Source of the DNA: Anaerolineaceae bacterium
GTDB lineage: Bacteria; Chloroflexota; Anaerolineae; Anaerolineales; Villigracilaceae
Assembly: GCA_009885445.1 (NCBI GenBank)
Contig: VFKQ01000270.1
Span: forward strand, 1-36,879
DNA: 36,879 nucleotides
Reading direction: 5' to 3'
The notes beneath the pieces were generated by a model, which saw nothing but the letters and a program-made list of their open reading frames with translations, was not told the DNA's origin and did not search any database. This document shows positions 16,238 to 24,363 of this stretch, piece by piece (position 1 is the stretch's first letter; every line of letters starts with the position of its first letter). The translations under genes and the position numbers were made by a program.

Positions 16238-19200
16238 TTAGGGACGCGCGGCTTGCGGCTGTGTCAACGGCACTTGCAGAAAAAAGGAACTGCCCTTGCC
16301 CAATTCACTGTCCACCCACACTTTTCCGCCATGCCGCTCAGCAATGGAGCGCACAATGGCCAGCCCCAAACCAGTGCCATGTTGTGCGCGCGCCTCGCGC
16401 TGGCTGCCGCGATAAAATTTTTCAAACAGGCGCGGCAGGTCGGCGGGCGCAATGCCAATGCCGTTGTCGCGAATCTCGAAGAGCATGTCGCTGGGCGTGG
16501 CGCGCACGGCCAGGGTTACACGTCCGCCAGCCAGAGTATATTTGATGGCATTCTCCACAAGGTTATACACGCCCTGATGCAAGAGCGCCTGATCGGCTTC
16601 AATGCTGACCGGCAGGTCGGACGCGGCCTCGGCGCTGAGCGTGATATTCTTTTGAGCCGCCTGCAATTGCAGGGCGCCGGCCACGCGCTCCACGATGTCG
16701 CGCACCGAAACATTTTCCACTTGCAGGCCCACGCCGATTTCGATGCGGCCCAGGTCGAGCAGATTATTAATCAGGCGCGACATATTCTCCACGCCCGAAA
16801 TAATTTTGCGCACATAGCCTTGTTGCTGTTCATTAATCTGTCCCACCATTTCTAGCATGGTGGCATAACCGCGCATCAAGGTCAACGGCGAGCGCAGGTC
16901 GTGACTGACCGTGGCCACAAATTCAGACTTCAGAGAGTCCAGCTCTTTGAAGTGGGTCACGTCACGAAGGACGCATACGCGCCCGACGGGTCGTCCCTCG
17001 GCCATCACGGAGGAGGCCGTAACGAGGTAGGTGCGCCCCCCGGGGAAAACGATCTCAACCGACTTGCGCTCGTCCTGCGTTTCTTTGAGCAAATCCAGCA
17101 GAGGTTGTTGTTGAATCAACTTATCCATCGGTTGACCCATGCTCTTCGCAACGTCCATGCCCACTGCTTTGCCGGCGGCCGGGTTGGCCAGCATCAAACG
17201 TCCCTGCGGGTCAAAGACCAGCACCGGGTCGGGCGTGGAGTTTAGAATCGCCTCCAGCTGTTTGCGGCTGGCCTCCACGCTCAGGAACAAATGCGCATTG
17301 ACCGTGGCCAGCGCGGCCTGCCCGGCCAGCGTGGTCACAAAACGGACCTCAGCCTCCGAGAAGGTGCGCGGTTTGTCATACGCCGCCCACATCACACCGT
17401 AATAACGATTCTCATGCCGCATCGGCACAGCCAGCAATGCGGCAGGCTGAGGCAGATTCGCGTCCAATGCAAGGGTGCGTGTGCGCGACAAATTCGAAAG
17501 CACGATGCGCTCCTGCCCCTGCGCCATTTGTAAAATCTGTTCGTCGAGATGCGAAAATTTATCGGCAGAGATGCCCAGGCTGAAACGAGACGGAAGCTCG
17601 ATTGAAGTTTTGGGCATGATGGCTGGAGAAAGCACCACGCGGACGGCGTTCGCGCCCGTGGAGAGCGCCGCCTCCAAAACGGGTTTAACCGCGTCACCCA
17701 TCTCAAGGCTGGAGGCCACACCCTGACTCACTTCGAGCAGACGATTCAACTCGTCCAGCCGACTCTTCAAGCTGGCGCGCATTTGCTCAAACGCGCGCGC
17801 CAGTTGACCAATTTCGTCCTCGGCCTCGCTGACGAGGGCATGATCCAACTTGCCCTGTGTAATCTGATTCGCGTCGCTGGCTAATTGGCGCAGTGAACTC
17901 GTCACCACGCGCAGGGCAAAACGCAACAGCACCAGCGCCACCAGCGCCAAAAGAATAATCACCGCTGAAAGCGGCAGGGCAATTTCCAGGGCCAGTTCCT
18001 GCGCGCGCCAGGCGGGCAAGGTCAGCACCACTGCCCAGTCACGTCCTTGCACAGGTTGGTAATACACAAATTGACGCGTGCCATCCAACGCAGTGTCGGT
18101 ATAAAAAGAGGCCTCCGCGCCGCGCAAACCTTCATAGGGACTGGTCATCACAATGCTGGCATTCGGGTGATAGAGAATATTGCCAGCCTCGTCGAGCAAG
18201 ATACCTGTGCCCTGTTTTTCAGTCATGCTTTGCAAACTATGAATCAAAGGCTGGGTCAGCGGATTGCTGGCAATATTCGTGCGCCCAATTAACACGCGCG
18301 AAACCTGACCAGCCGAGTCTACGACGGCGGCCAGAAAAGACAAACGCGCCGCGCCGTCTTCGGGGCGGGCCGGCGGGATGCTGTAAAACTGTACGCGCAC
18401 GCCAGAAACCGTCAGCGGGAACGCGGCTTGTTCAACAGCGAACAGCTCAAAGTCCGTGAGCGATTCGGCGGGGTAGCCACCCAGCACATTGCCGCTGAAA
18501 GCGTCCAGCAGAACGATCTGATCAAAGTATGGGTTGGCGCGCATCTGCCCGGCGAGGATATTTGCCAGGTCGGCGTCACCCGCTGTGAGCAGGCGCGGAT
18601 CGGCGGCCAGTTGACTGACGATGTTGTGTCCCGATTCAAGGAAGAAGGGCACACTCTGCGCGGCAGTCACCGCTGAGCTGGCCAGGTTTTCCTGCAACTG
18701 CGCGCGCGCCGAGCGGCCCGCCACAATCCAGTCGCCGACCAGAATGGCCGATAAAAATATCAGGATGAAAATTCCCGTGCCGTATAAAAATCGCGTCTCA
18801 AGACTTTGCTCGGTGTGCGACGGTTGATACGGCAAATTGCGCCCCCATGCCGACGGGTAAGCGGAGGCGAGCACCTGAGCCACCAACCCGCCGACGAGGA
18901 CTTCGCTGGCAAATGCCAGCGCGGCCACACCGGCGTTGCTCAGCGCATAATCGAGGCGCACCGCGGCCAGGCCCGGAAATGTGACAAAGGTGCCGACCAC
19001 GTACACAAACGTGTGTATTGGAATCAACAGCGCCGCCGCGATCAACGGCTGACGAAGCCAGCCATAGATTCCGGCGCGATTACGCTGACGAATGTTGACT
19101 GAAAAAATCGCGGCCAGCAAGGCCAGGTCGGGAATGCTGAACAGGCTGTGCGTGTCCCATGCGCCACGCAAGAGGCCAGCCAACGCGCCCAACAGCGCCG

Positions 19201-19534
19201 CCGCCAACGGCCCCAGCGGACCTGCCGCAATCATCCACGGAATCGCGGAGAGCGGCAACAACGCCGGCGGAAGCGGGTCGGCGGGCATCCCGGGCATCGG
19301 CAAAGCCGCACCAGCTGGCAGGCGCAGACCAGCAAAAAGATTGGTGATTGGAACCAGCACGAGCAGAACAAGGAAGAGCGGCCAGATACTCCCCGTAATG
19401 GCCGGGCCAACGATGCGCCAGCGATAAACGTTATAAACTGTTAAGGCAAGGAACAAGAACCACAGCACCCAGCCGACCAGCGAGGGTGCAGGCAGAGAAA
19501 AAAATCCGGCCAGCAAAGTGCTAACAAAGCTCAT
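16238..19534 (-). CDS. large membrane sensor histidine kinase (Cache-like, HAMP, GAF, PAS)
   Basis: Numbered from the ATG at 19534 (1098 residues; a TTG four codons upstream is less likely). Residues about 5-225 hold six to eight hydrophobic segments. A transmembrane helix at about 250-270, an extracytoplasmic Cache-like region (about 272-520) and another helix at about 524-544 follow. Then come HAMP (about 545-595), GAF (about 600-748), PAS (about 760-865), HisKA with H878 in VSHDLRSPLTLMRGY, and HATPase with N box (NLVENAIKYT), DNGIGI and GTGLGL. No response regulator gene adjoins it, so its partner is elsewhere. It ends 81 nt before kimA on the same strand. Confidence 0.92.
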   Translation of the reverse strand: MSFVSTLLAGFFSLPAPSLVGWVLWFLFLALTVYNVYRWRIVGPAITGSIWPLFLVLLVLVPITNLFAGLRLPAGAALPMPGMPADPLPPALLPLSAIPWMIAAGPLGPLAAALLGALAGLLRGAWDTHSLFSIPDLALLAAIFSVNIRQRNRAGIYGWLRQPLIAAALLIPIHTFVYVVGTFVTFPGLAAVRLDYALSNAGVAALAFASEVLVGGLVAQVLASAYPSAWGRNLPYQPSHTEQSLETRFLYGTGIFILIFLSAILVGDWIVAGRSARAQLQENLASSAVTAAQSVPFFLESGHNIVSQLAADPRLLTAGDADLANILAGQMRANPYFDQIVLLDAFSGNVLGGYPAESLTDFELFAVEQAAFPLTVSGVRVQFYSIPPARPEDGAARLSFLAAVVDSAGQVSRVLIGRTNIASNPLTQPLIHSLQSMTEKQGTGILLDEAGNILYHPNASIVMTSPYEGLRGAEASFYTDTALDGTRQFVYYQPVQGRDWAVVLTLPAWRAQELALEIALPLSAVIILLALVALVLLRFALRVVTSSLRQLASDANQITQGKLDHALVSEAEDEIGQLARAFEQMRASLKSRLDELNRLLEVSQGVASSLEMGDAVKPVLEAALSTGANAVRVVLSPAIMPKTSIELPSRFSLGISADKFSHLDEQILQMAQGQERIVLSNLSRTRTLALDANLPQPAALLAVPMRHENRYYGVMWAAYDKPRTFSEAEVRFVTTLAGQAALATVNAHLFLSVEASRKQLEAILNSTPDPVLVFDPQGRLMLANPAAGKAVGMDVAKSMGQPMDKLIQQQPLLDLLKETQDERKSVEIVFPGGRTYLVTASSVMAEGRPVGRVCVLRDVTHFKELDSLKSEFVATVSHDLRSPLTLMRGYATMLEMVGQINEQQQGYVRKIISGVENMSRLINNLLDLGRIEIGVGLQVENVSVRDIVERVAGALQLQAAQKNITLSAEAASDLPVSIEADQALLHQGVYNLVENAIKYTLAGGRVTLAVRATPSDMLFEIRDNGIGIAPADLPRLFEKFYRGSQREARAQHGTGLGLAIVRSIAERHGGKVWVDSELGKGSSFFLQVPLTQPQAARP

Positions 19535-19546
19535 AGTAATCGCCAA

Positions 19547-19552
19547 ATTATA
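19547..19552 (-). promoter_or_regulatory. -10 box of the large histidine kinase gene
   Basis: TATAAT on the minus strand, 12 nt before the ATG, which leaves a leader of about 6 nt. The -35 region expected near 19570-19575 falls inside the inserted MITE-like element and reads CCCAAT, a poor match. Confidence 0.5.
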
Positions 19553-19565
19553 GTCTTGAATTATG

Positions 19566-19725
19566 GTTCATTGGGAGTTGCCGTGATTCTTGATTCTGTA
19601 CACGGATGACACGGATTTCACGGACGCTTCGCGCACGGAAAGAGCAAAAAAAATCCGTGTTTTTCCGTGCCCTTCCGTATAATCCGTGTCCAAAAAATTT
19701 TAATCATGACAATTCCCAGAGAGCC
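19566..19725 (-). mobile_element. MITE-like palindromic element, copy 2
   Basis: A 160-bp non-coding element whose reverse complement aligns over nearly its whole length with the copy at 12685-12826, including the core GGGCACGGAAAAACACGG. Its ends are GTTCATTGGGAGTTG and, reverse complemented, GGCTCTCTGGGAATTG. It is bounded by perfect 9-bp direct repeats TGAATTATG at 19557-19565 and 19726-19734. It is inserted 13 nt upstream of the -10 box of the histidine kinase gene. Confidence 0.88.
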
Positions 19726-19781
19726 TGAATTATGTTCGCGCCCACTTAGGGGAGGTTTGCAATTTGGTTTGAATTTGGAAT

Positions 19782-19824
19782 CGGGCGGCAAGCCGCCCGC
19801 ACCCTCAGGGAGCAAGCTCCCTGA
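19782..19824. repeat. two tandem hairpins with AGCAAGCT-type loops
   Basis: CGGGCGGC-AA-GCCGCCCG (19782-19799) is followed by TCAGGGAGC-AA-GCTCCCTGA (19805-19824). Both stems are perfect. They lie just after the plsC stop and may end its transcript, though no T-tract follows. The second hairpin matches the design of one at 29814-29833. Confidence 0.7.
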
Positions 19825-19831
19825 CGCCATA

Positions 19832-20557
19832 TCACCCCTCGCGATAAATGCCTTGATATTCGGGCGGCAGAAGATTAGCCAGCTCACGCATAATGCGCTG
19901 GGTGCCGTTTTTCAAATCTGCGCGGCGGTCATCTGTTTTTTGAATACGAAAGGGCTGGCCCACCGTCAGCGTGGCCGGGGTGCGTTTCCATTTTTTCATA
20001 TTGGGAAAGACGCGGTTATTTTCTGTGCCCGTCACTGCCACAGGAATAATCGGCACGTCCGCTTTCAGTGCCAGGAAGGCCGCGCCAGAGAGTCCGTCTT
20101 CAAGTCCCTCGTTAAGACTCTCACGTCCCTCCGGCGCAATGGACACAAAGCGACCGCGCGCCAAAGACTCGAGCGCGCAGGTGATTGCGCGGCGATCGGG
20201 GTGGCCACGATGTAAAAAAATAACGCCATACTGCTCAATTATTTTTCCCTGCCAGGGCAGATCATACAAATCGCTGGTGGCCAGCGGGTCCACGCTGAGC
20301 GTGGGCAGGTGCGAAAGAATCAGCGCAATATCCGTGTCGCCGAGATGGTTGAGCGTGATCAAGGCCGGGCCACGGCGCGGAAAATTCTCGAGGCCGCGCA
20401 CCTGTAATTTCAAACTTACACGGATTATCAGCCGAAAAACGCTCCACAATATCAAACGTGCAACGCGCCGCCAGGGCGTGTACTCGGGCAGGCGCGTTAA
20501 ATGCGGGCGCACAACTTGGGCAATGGGTTTGGGAGGCAAAGGTGAGGAGGGTTGCAT
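19832..20557 (-). CDS. plsC: 1-acyl-sn-glycerol-3-phosphate acyltransferase (PlsC family)
   Basis: It transfers an acyl chain to lysophosphatidic acid in phospholipid synthesis at the membrane. The catalytic HX4D motif is NHLGDTD (H71, D76), the acyl-acceptor motif is APEGRES (E143-G-R), and VPIIPVAVTG is block IV. A short hydrophobic stretch at 34-48 may anchor it. It lies 38 nt after cmk on the same strand, a common pairing. The exact acyl acceptor is inferred from the family. Confidence 0.9.
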   Translation of the reverse strand: MQPSSPLPPKPIAQVVRPHLTRLPEYTPWRRVARLILWSVFRLIIRVSLKLQVRGLENFPRRGPALITLNHLGDTDIALILSHLPTLSVDPLATSDLYDLPWQGKIIEQYGVIFLHRGHPDRRAITCALESLARGRFVSIAPEGRESLNEGLEDGLSGAAFLALKADVPIIPVAVTGTENNRVFPNMKKWKRTPATLTVGQPFRIQKTDDRRADLKNGTQRIMRELANLLPPEYQGIYREG

Positions 20558-20595
20558 GTTAAAAATTCATCCGCAGATTGCGCTGATTACGCTGA

Positions 20596-21273
20596 TTATT
20601 TCCCACACAATTCCATCACACGCGCAAAAACTTCATCAGCGCTCAGCGAATCAGAGTCGAGCAAAACTGCATCGTCTGCCGCGCGCAGTGGCGCAACGGC
20701 GCGAGTTGAGTCAATGTGGTCGCGTTCCTGCACCTTCGAAAGAATTTCATCGAGTTGTGTTTCACTGCCGCGCGCGCGCGTCTCGTCGAAGCGACGGCGG
20801 GCGCGCTCCTCGGCGGAGGCGTCTAAATAAATTTTCAAATCGGCTTCGGGCAGAACCACCGTGCCGATGTCGCGCCCGACCATGACCACTTTTCCGCGCT
20901 GACCAATGCGGCGCTGTTGCGCACTCAACGCGCGACGCACGCCCGCATAAGCAGAAACGGCGGAGACGTTTGCCTCTACCTCAGGCAGACGAGTCTCCCA
21001 AGTGATATCGCGCCCTTCTATTATGACGTCACACGCGCGCCCATCCGCGCGTGAGGCGGGCGCCACGTCAATGGGCGTCCCCTCCGCCAAAGCAGTGACC
21101 GCCGACTCGTCGCTGATGGCAACGCCGCGTTGCAACGCAAGCCACGTCACGGCGCGATACATCACACCGGTGTCAAAAAATAAATAGCCGAGCGAATCGG
21201 CCAGTCTACGCCCGAGCGTAGACTTTCCCGACGCGGCCGGGCCGTCTATGGCGATGGTGGAGGGAGTTGTCAT
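20596..21273 (-). CDS. cmk: (d)CMP kinase
   Basis: It phosphorylates CMP and dCMP with ATP. The P-loop is GPAASGKS (11-18), followed by the CMP-binding LFFDTGVMYRAVTW, then the signature VVMVGRDIGTVVLPEADLKIYLDAS and the LID region EERARRRFDE. The length of 225 is typical. Low-complexity repeats fill the region upstream. Confidence 0.97.
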   Translation of the reverse strand: MTTPSTIAIDGPAASGKSTLGRRLADSLGYLFFDTGVMYRAVTWLALQRGVAISDESAVTALAEGTPIDVAPASRADGRACDVIIEGRDITWETRLPEVEANVSAVSAYAGVRRALSAQQRRIGQRGKVVMVGRDIGTVVLPEADLKIYLDASAEERARRRFDETRARGSETQLDEILSKVQERDHIDSTRAVAPLRAADDAVLLDSDSLSADEVFARVMELCGK

Positions 21274-21375
21274 CAGTGGTCAGTTTTCAGTGATCAGTTG
21301 GGTAGTTTGATAGTTTGATAGTTTGATAGTTTGGTAGTTGGGTGAACGTGTATACGTGTCTACTTGTCTACGCAT
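21274..21375. repeat. short tandem repeats (TCAGT-, TAGTTTGA- and GTCTAC-type)
   Basis: The 102 nt between the GT-C gene stop and cmk contain CAGTGGTCAGTTTTCAGTG-type words, then a TAGTTTGA array of about four units (21302-21340), then words of the GTGTCTAC type (21352-21375). Related words recur at 22447-22572, 23168-23215, 28013-28042 and 36822-36864. Confidence 0.75.
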
Positions 21376-23151
21376 TTACCTAGACTGCTGGGTACCAACA
21401 GAAAGATCGCCGCGCGCCCAGAGGACGAGGGTGTCTGTCTGGGTTGGGAGTTCATGATAGGTGAGCCATTGCAAAGTGAAGGCAGAGAATTGGTCCCACA
21501 TGGGGGCTTTGCGCCAGGCGAAATCTTGTCCGCGATAGGAGGCGGCGAGTTGTAGCGACTCTTGCGGAAGGGTGATGACCAGCGCGGGCGCAGATGACTC
21601 GTCGAGGCCGGCCACCCGCTCAACGGGGTGGAATCGAAGCGCCCAAATGAGGGCAGGAGAATCGACCCCGTAGACAATGACTTTTAAGTCGAAGGGGTCG
21701 CCCGTAGCCCATTCCGAAATATCTTTCACGGTTTGGGCGAGCAAGTCTGCCTGCGCAATGGGCGCGTCGGTCATCCACAATTCCACTGACAGCGGGTTGC
21801 GCAAACCAGTGGCGCCCCAGGCCGCGCCGAGCGTGAACGCGCCGAGGACGAGGGCCGCACCCCAGGCCAAGCCAACGCGCGCGATGCGCGGTGACCAACC
21901 ATAGGCAACAAGCGCCGCGCTGACGATGAGCAGAAAAAGCGAGCCGGCGAAAAGCCAAATGCGCAATTTGCCTTGCGCGGTGCTTAAGGGTGTGTACCAA
22001 AGCGCGTTGAAATCGAGCCAGGCGAAAAATAAAAGCAGGACGGTGAAGAAGGCCATGCCGACAGTTTCGAGCACGTCGGTGCGCGGCAATTGCAAGTGAC
22101 GTGAGAGTTCGAGGGCGGCGAGAGTTAATAAAGGAAGCACGGCCCAAATAAGATCGTCCGGCAAATGCGCGGGGTAGAGCAGTGGCACCGCGAAAGCCAC
22201 CAGGGTCCACATGCTGAGACGAATGACACGCCGCGCGGTGGTGATTGCGCCGCGCAGCATCGCCATGACGGCCAGCAAGAGGGCCAGCAATTCATAAGCC
22301 GCAAATACTGTGAACAACATGGGGACTGAAAGGAAAGGTGCGGCGGTTTGTGCTTTGAAAAATTCCGGGATGGAGCCCAGCCACGCGCCCAGCCCTTGAG
22401 GCACAATTAGAAAAAGCGTGGAGGCGAAGAGGATGGTGAGGGCGGAGGCCGTGAGCAGTGACCGGTAGTCAGTGTTCAGTGACCAGTTTTCAGTGTTCCC
22501 CAAAGGGGACGCTGTCAGTGTGTGCTGTTCAGTGTTCAGTAATTCGTCTTCAGTGTTGAGAGACTCACTCATGGATGATTCTTCAGTTTGTTTTTCGCGC
22601 GGGGTGAAGCCGAGCAAAAAGAGACGGGTCAGGAGCAGGCCGATGAGTCCCGTCCACAATGATGGGCCGGAGAGCAATGCCAGGCCGAGGAACAATCCTG
22701 CGGGGCGTTGCTGGGCGCGCATCCAAAAGGCGAGGGCCAGCAGGAAAAACGTCACCGCGAAGATGGGGCTACCCACCTGCCGCGAGAAAGCGACGAGGGC
22801 CGGGTCTATGGCGATGAAACCGGCCAATAGAATCGCGGCGCGCGGCTTGAGTTGTGCGCGGAAAAGATAAGGCACAAAGACGAGGGCCGTGCCAGCCAGC
22901 GCGGGCCAGAAGCGGGCCAGAAAGTTGGTACTGCCAAAAATGAAAAACAAAACAGCCGTGAAGTTGACGTAGGCCACTTGACTCGTCAGCGCGGGATCCG
23001 CGCCTTGCGCAATGCCCAGCGCCTGAAGCGCCAGCGCAGCTTCAGAGTCAGTTAACGCGGGCAGGCCGAGGCTGATGAAGCGCAGTCCGAGGGCGAGCAG
23101 GAGGATTAACAGGTATGCAGTTTTTTCAGAACGGGGGGAGCGGGAATCCAT
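21376..23151 (-). CDS. GT-C-type integral membrane glycosyltransferase-like protein
   Basis: About twelve hydrophobic segments cover residues 10-500. The first extracytoplasmic loop holds LPALTDSEAAL (30-40), where D35 and E37 match the catalytic acidic motif of ArnT/PMT-like GT-C enzymes that use polyprenyl-linked sugars. The C-terminal about 130 residues look extracytoplasmic. Residues about 194-235 are a repeat-derived hydrophilic insert (22447-22572), placed in a loop after a transmembrane segment. It resembles the Agl23/TIGR03663 type, which I name with modest confidence. Substrate is unknown. The ATG is 6 nt after TAAAAT (23158-23163), suggesting a leaderless mRNA. Confidence 0.75.
   Translation of the reverse strand: MDSRSPRSEKTAYLLILLLALGLRFISLGLPALTDSEAALALQALGIAQGADPALTSQVAYVNFTAVLFFIFGSTNFLARFWPALAGTALVFVPYLFRAQLKPRAAILLAGFIAIDPALVAFSRQVGSPIFAVTFFLLALAFWMRAQQRPAGLFLGLALLSGPSLWTGLIGLLLTRLFLLGFTPREKQTEESSMSESLNTEDELLNTEQHTLTASPLGNTENWSLNTDYRSLLTASALTILFASTLFLIVPQGLGAWLGSIPEFFKAQTAAPFLSVPMLFTVFAAYELLALLLAVMAMLRGAITTARRVIRLSMWTLVAFAVPLLYPAHLPDDLIWAVLPLLTLAALELSRHLQLPRTDVLETVGMAFFTVLLLFFAWLDFNALWYTPLSTAQGKLRIWLFAGSLFLLIVSAALVAYGWSPRIARVGLAWGAALVLGAFTLGAAWGATGLRNPLSVELWMTDAPIAQADLLAQTVKDISEWATGDPFDLKVIVYGVDSPALIWALRFHPVERVAGLDESSAPALVITLPQESLQLAASYRGQDFAWRKAPMWDQFSAFTLQWLTYHELPTQTDTLVLWARGDLSVGTQQSR
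22447..22572. repeat. CAGTGTTCAGT-type repeat array inside the GT-C gene
   Basis: About 126 bp dominated by CAGTGTTCAGTGACCAG-like words. On the minus strand it is translated as a run rich in SLNTE and LLNTE units. The same words occur in the intergenic stretches at 21274-21300, 28013-28042 and 28868-28900, so an intergenic repeat has spread into this gene without breaking its frame. Confidence 0.75.
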
Positions 23152-23157
23152 GTGGCA

Positions 23158-23163
23158 ATTTTA
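23158..23163 (-). promoter_or_regulatory. -10 box of the GT-C gene (leaderless)
   Basis: TAAAAT on the minus strand with exactly 6 nt to the ATG at 23151 and no ribosome site. No -35 is apparent; the upstream DNA is the repeat at 23168-23215. Confidence 0.45.
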
Positions 23164-23167
23164 GCAT

Positions 23168-23215
23168 GGAGGGAGGTATACAGGTAGACACGTAGACAGA
23201 TAAACACGTAAATGG
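23168..23215. repeat. GTAGACA-type short repeats
   Basis: The words GTATACAGGTAGACACG and TAGACAGATAAACACG resemble, on the opposite strand, those at 21346-21380 on the other side of the GT-C gene. The gene is thus bracketed by inverted copies of a degenerate repeat. Confidence 0.6.
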
Positions 23216-23275
23216 TACTCAAGAAAAACTTATGGAAGCATGAAAGCCATTCAAGAGAAACGCAATGTTGCCCCA

Positions 23276-23305
23276 TTGACCAATCGCGCCTTCTTCATCT
23301 AAACT
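23276..23305 (+). promoter_or_regulatory. promoter of the SUI1/YciH gene (leaderless)
   Basis: TTGACC (23276-23281), an 18-nt spacer and TAAACT (23300-23305) place the transcript start at about 23312, the first base of the ATG chosen for the gene. Confidence 0.55.
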
Positions 23306-23311
23306 ATGTGC

Positions 23312-23644
23312 ATGACAAACAGCAAAACGGTGTGGTCTTCCAGCCAGGGCGACTTGCGCAAAGACGGCCAGCAAAGCGTCAGCGCGGACTCGCTCCCCGC
23401 GAGTCAACAAACCGCATACCTGCACCGCGAGTCGAGCGGACGCGGCGGCAAGCCGGTGACTCTGGTGAAAAACTTGAAACTCTCGGCGGATGATCTAAAG
23501 TCTCTGGCGAAGAAACTCAAACAGGAATGCGGCACGGGCGGAACTGTCAAAAACGGCGTGATCGAAATTCAAGGGGAGCAACGCGAGAGAATCGCCGAGG
23601 TGTTGAAGGCGTTGGAATATAAGGTCAAGATTGCGGGAGGGTGA
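23312..23644 (+). CDS. yciH: SUI1/YciH-family translation factor (eIF1-like)
   Basis: This bacterial eIF1/SUI1 homologue has 110 residues. The N-terminal half is hydrophilic and variable. The SUI1 fold runs from about residue 48 to the end, with LVKNLKLSADDLKSLAKKLK, CGTGGTVKNGVIEIQG and the closing EVLKALEYKVKIAGG. In E. coli YciH affects fidelity of initiation. The ATG at 23312 is preferred over one two codons upstream because a promoter places +1 there; no ribosome site is present. Confidence 0.9.
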   Translation: MTNSKTVWSSSQGDLRKDGQQSVSADSLPASQQTAYLHRESSGRGGKPVTLVKNLKLSADDLKSLAKKLKQECGTGGTVKNGVIEIQGEQRERIAEVLKALEYKVKIAGG

Positions 23645-23701
23645 GGTTGATGAGCAGGTTTGCGGGCGGGCAGATTAGTAAATAGACAGTTGATGAAAAA
23701 T

Positions 23702-23731
23702 TTCGACGCATCCAGAGACAAGCAGTATAAT
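23702..23731 (+). promoter_or_regulatory. promoter of the toxin-antitoxin pair
   Basis: A perfect TATAAT (23726-23731) lies 18 nt after TTCGAC (23702-23707). AAGGAG at 23748-23753 is the ribosome site of the antitoxin. No clear operator palindrome is visible apart from AATATT next to the -10. Confidence 0.6.
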
Positions 23732-23759
23732 ATTGCAAGATTGTAGAAAGGAGATTGAC

Positions 23760-23978
23760 ATGACTCTCAAAGTTTCTCAAATTACTGTGGATGAATTAAA
23801 AGAGCTGATTGGTGCGGCCGTGGAGCAAAAACTGGTTGAACTATTTGGCGACCCGGACGATGGGCTGGTGATGAACGACGCCTTGCATCAGCGCTTTTTG
23901 CAACAGAAGAAAGAAGTCGGCGAAGGCGAGCGTGGCGAGTTGTTGGATGATGTGATTGCACGGCTCGGCCTGACCTAA
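23760..23978 (+). CDS. antitoxin of a RelE-type toxin-antitoxin pair
   Basis: A 72-residue acidic protein (MTLKVSQITVDELKELIGAAVEQKL...) with no helix-turn-helix or AbrB motif that I can see. Its size and the toxin gene directly after it (2 nt gap) identify it as the antitoxin. Similar proteins appear in databases beside RelE/ParE toxins without a clear family name. The ATG at 23760 is chosen because AAGGAG precedes it; a TTG 27 nt upstream lacks a ribosome site. Confidence 0.75.
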   Translation: MTLKVSQITVDELKELIGAAVEQKLVELFGDPDDGLVMNDALHQRFLQQKKEVGEGERGELLDDVIARLGLT

Positions 23979-23980
23979 AA

Positions 23981-24244
23981 ATGTATACGATTAGACTCTT
24001 GAAAATGGCGGGTAAGGATTTGGAGCGTTTGGACAAGCCAATCACAAAGCGTATCGTGGCACGCATACAATGGCTCGCAGAAAATATCGAGGACACCAGT
24101 CCCATCCCGCTTCAAGGCGATTTGGCGGGCCTGTATAAACTTCGTGAAGGGGATTATCGGATTGTTTACGAAATCATCCACAAAGAAAAAACCATCCTCG
24201 TGCACGGCATTGGTCATCGCCGAGAAGTCTATCGAAGGAAATGA
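23981..24244 (+). CDS. relE: RelE/ParE-superfamily toxin
   Basis: 87 residues of the RelE fold: basic N-terminal helix (AGKDLERLDKPITKRIVARIQW), NPLQGD-like IPLQGDLAGLYKLREGDYRIVYEI, and the C-terminal strand ILVHGIGHRREVYRR. The arginines of REGDYR and the C-terminal GHRREVY are the positions used by RelE toxins to cut ribosome-bound mRNA. The family relation is clear; activity is inferred. Confidence 0.9.
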   Translation: MYTIRLLKMAGKDLERLDKPITKRIVARIQWLAENIEDTSPIPLQGDLAGLYKLREGDYRIVYEIIHKEKTILVHGIGHRREVYRRK

Positions 24245-24363
24245 AATCAGGCCTTCCTCGTTGCTTCTGGGTGGCCATCAGTTAGCGGGCTACGAGATCA
24301 ACAAGCCTTGATGCCTTTCTTGCAAGTTATGCCCGTTCAATATCTTCGCTCAAAGTCGATCAA

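Noticed and set aside
19971-20885. 304-codon frame antisense to plsC and cmk
   Set aside because: It spans two well-supported genes and reads as low-complexity basic sequence.
24245-24363. Integron attC-like site suggested by CAGTTAGCGGGC
   Set aside because: It does not match the GTTRRRY core and no paired RYYYAAC site is in place.
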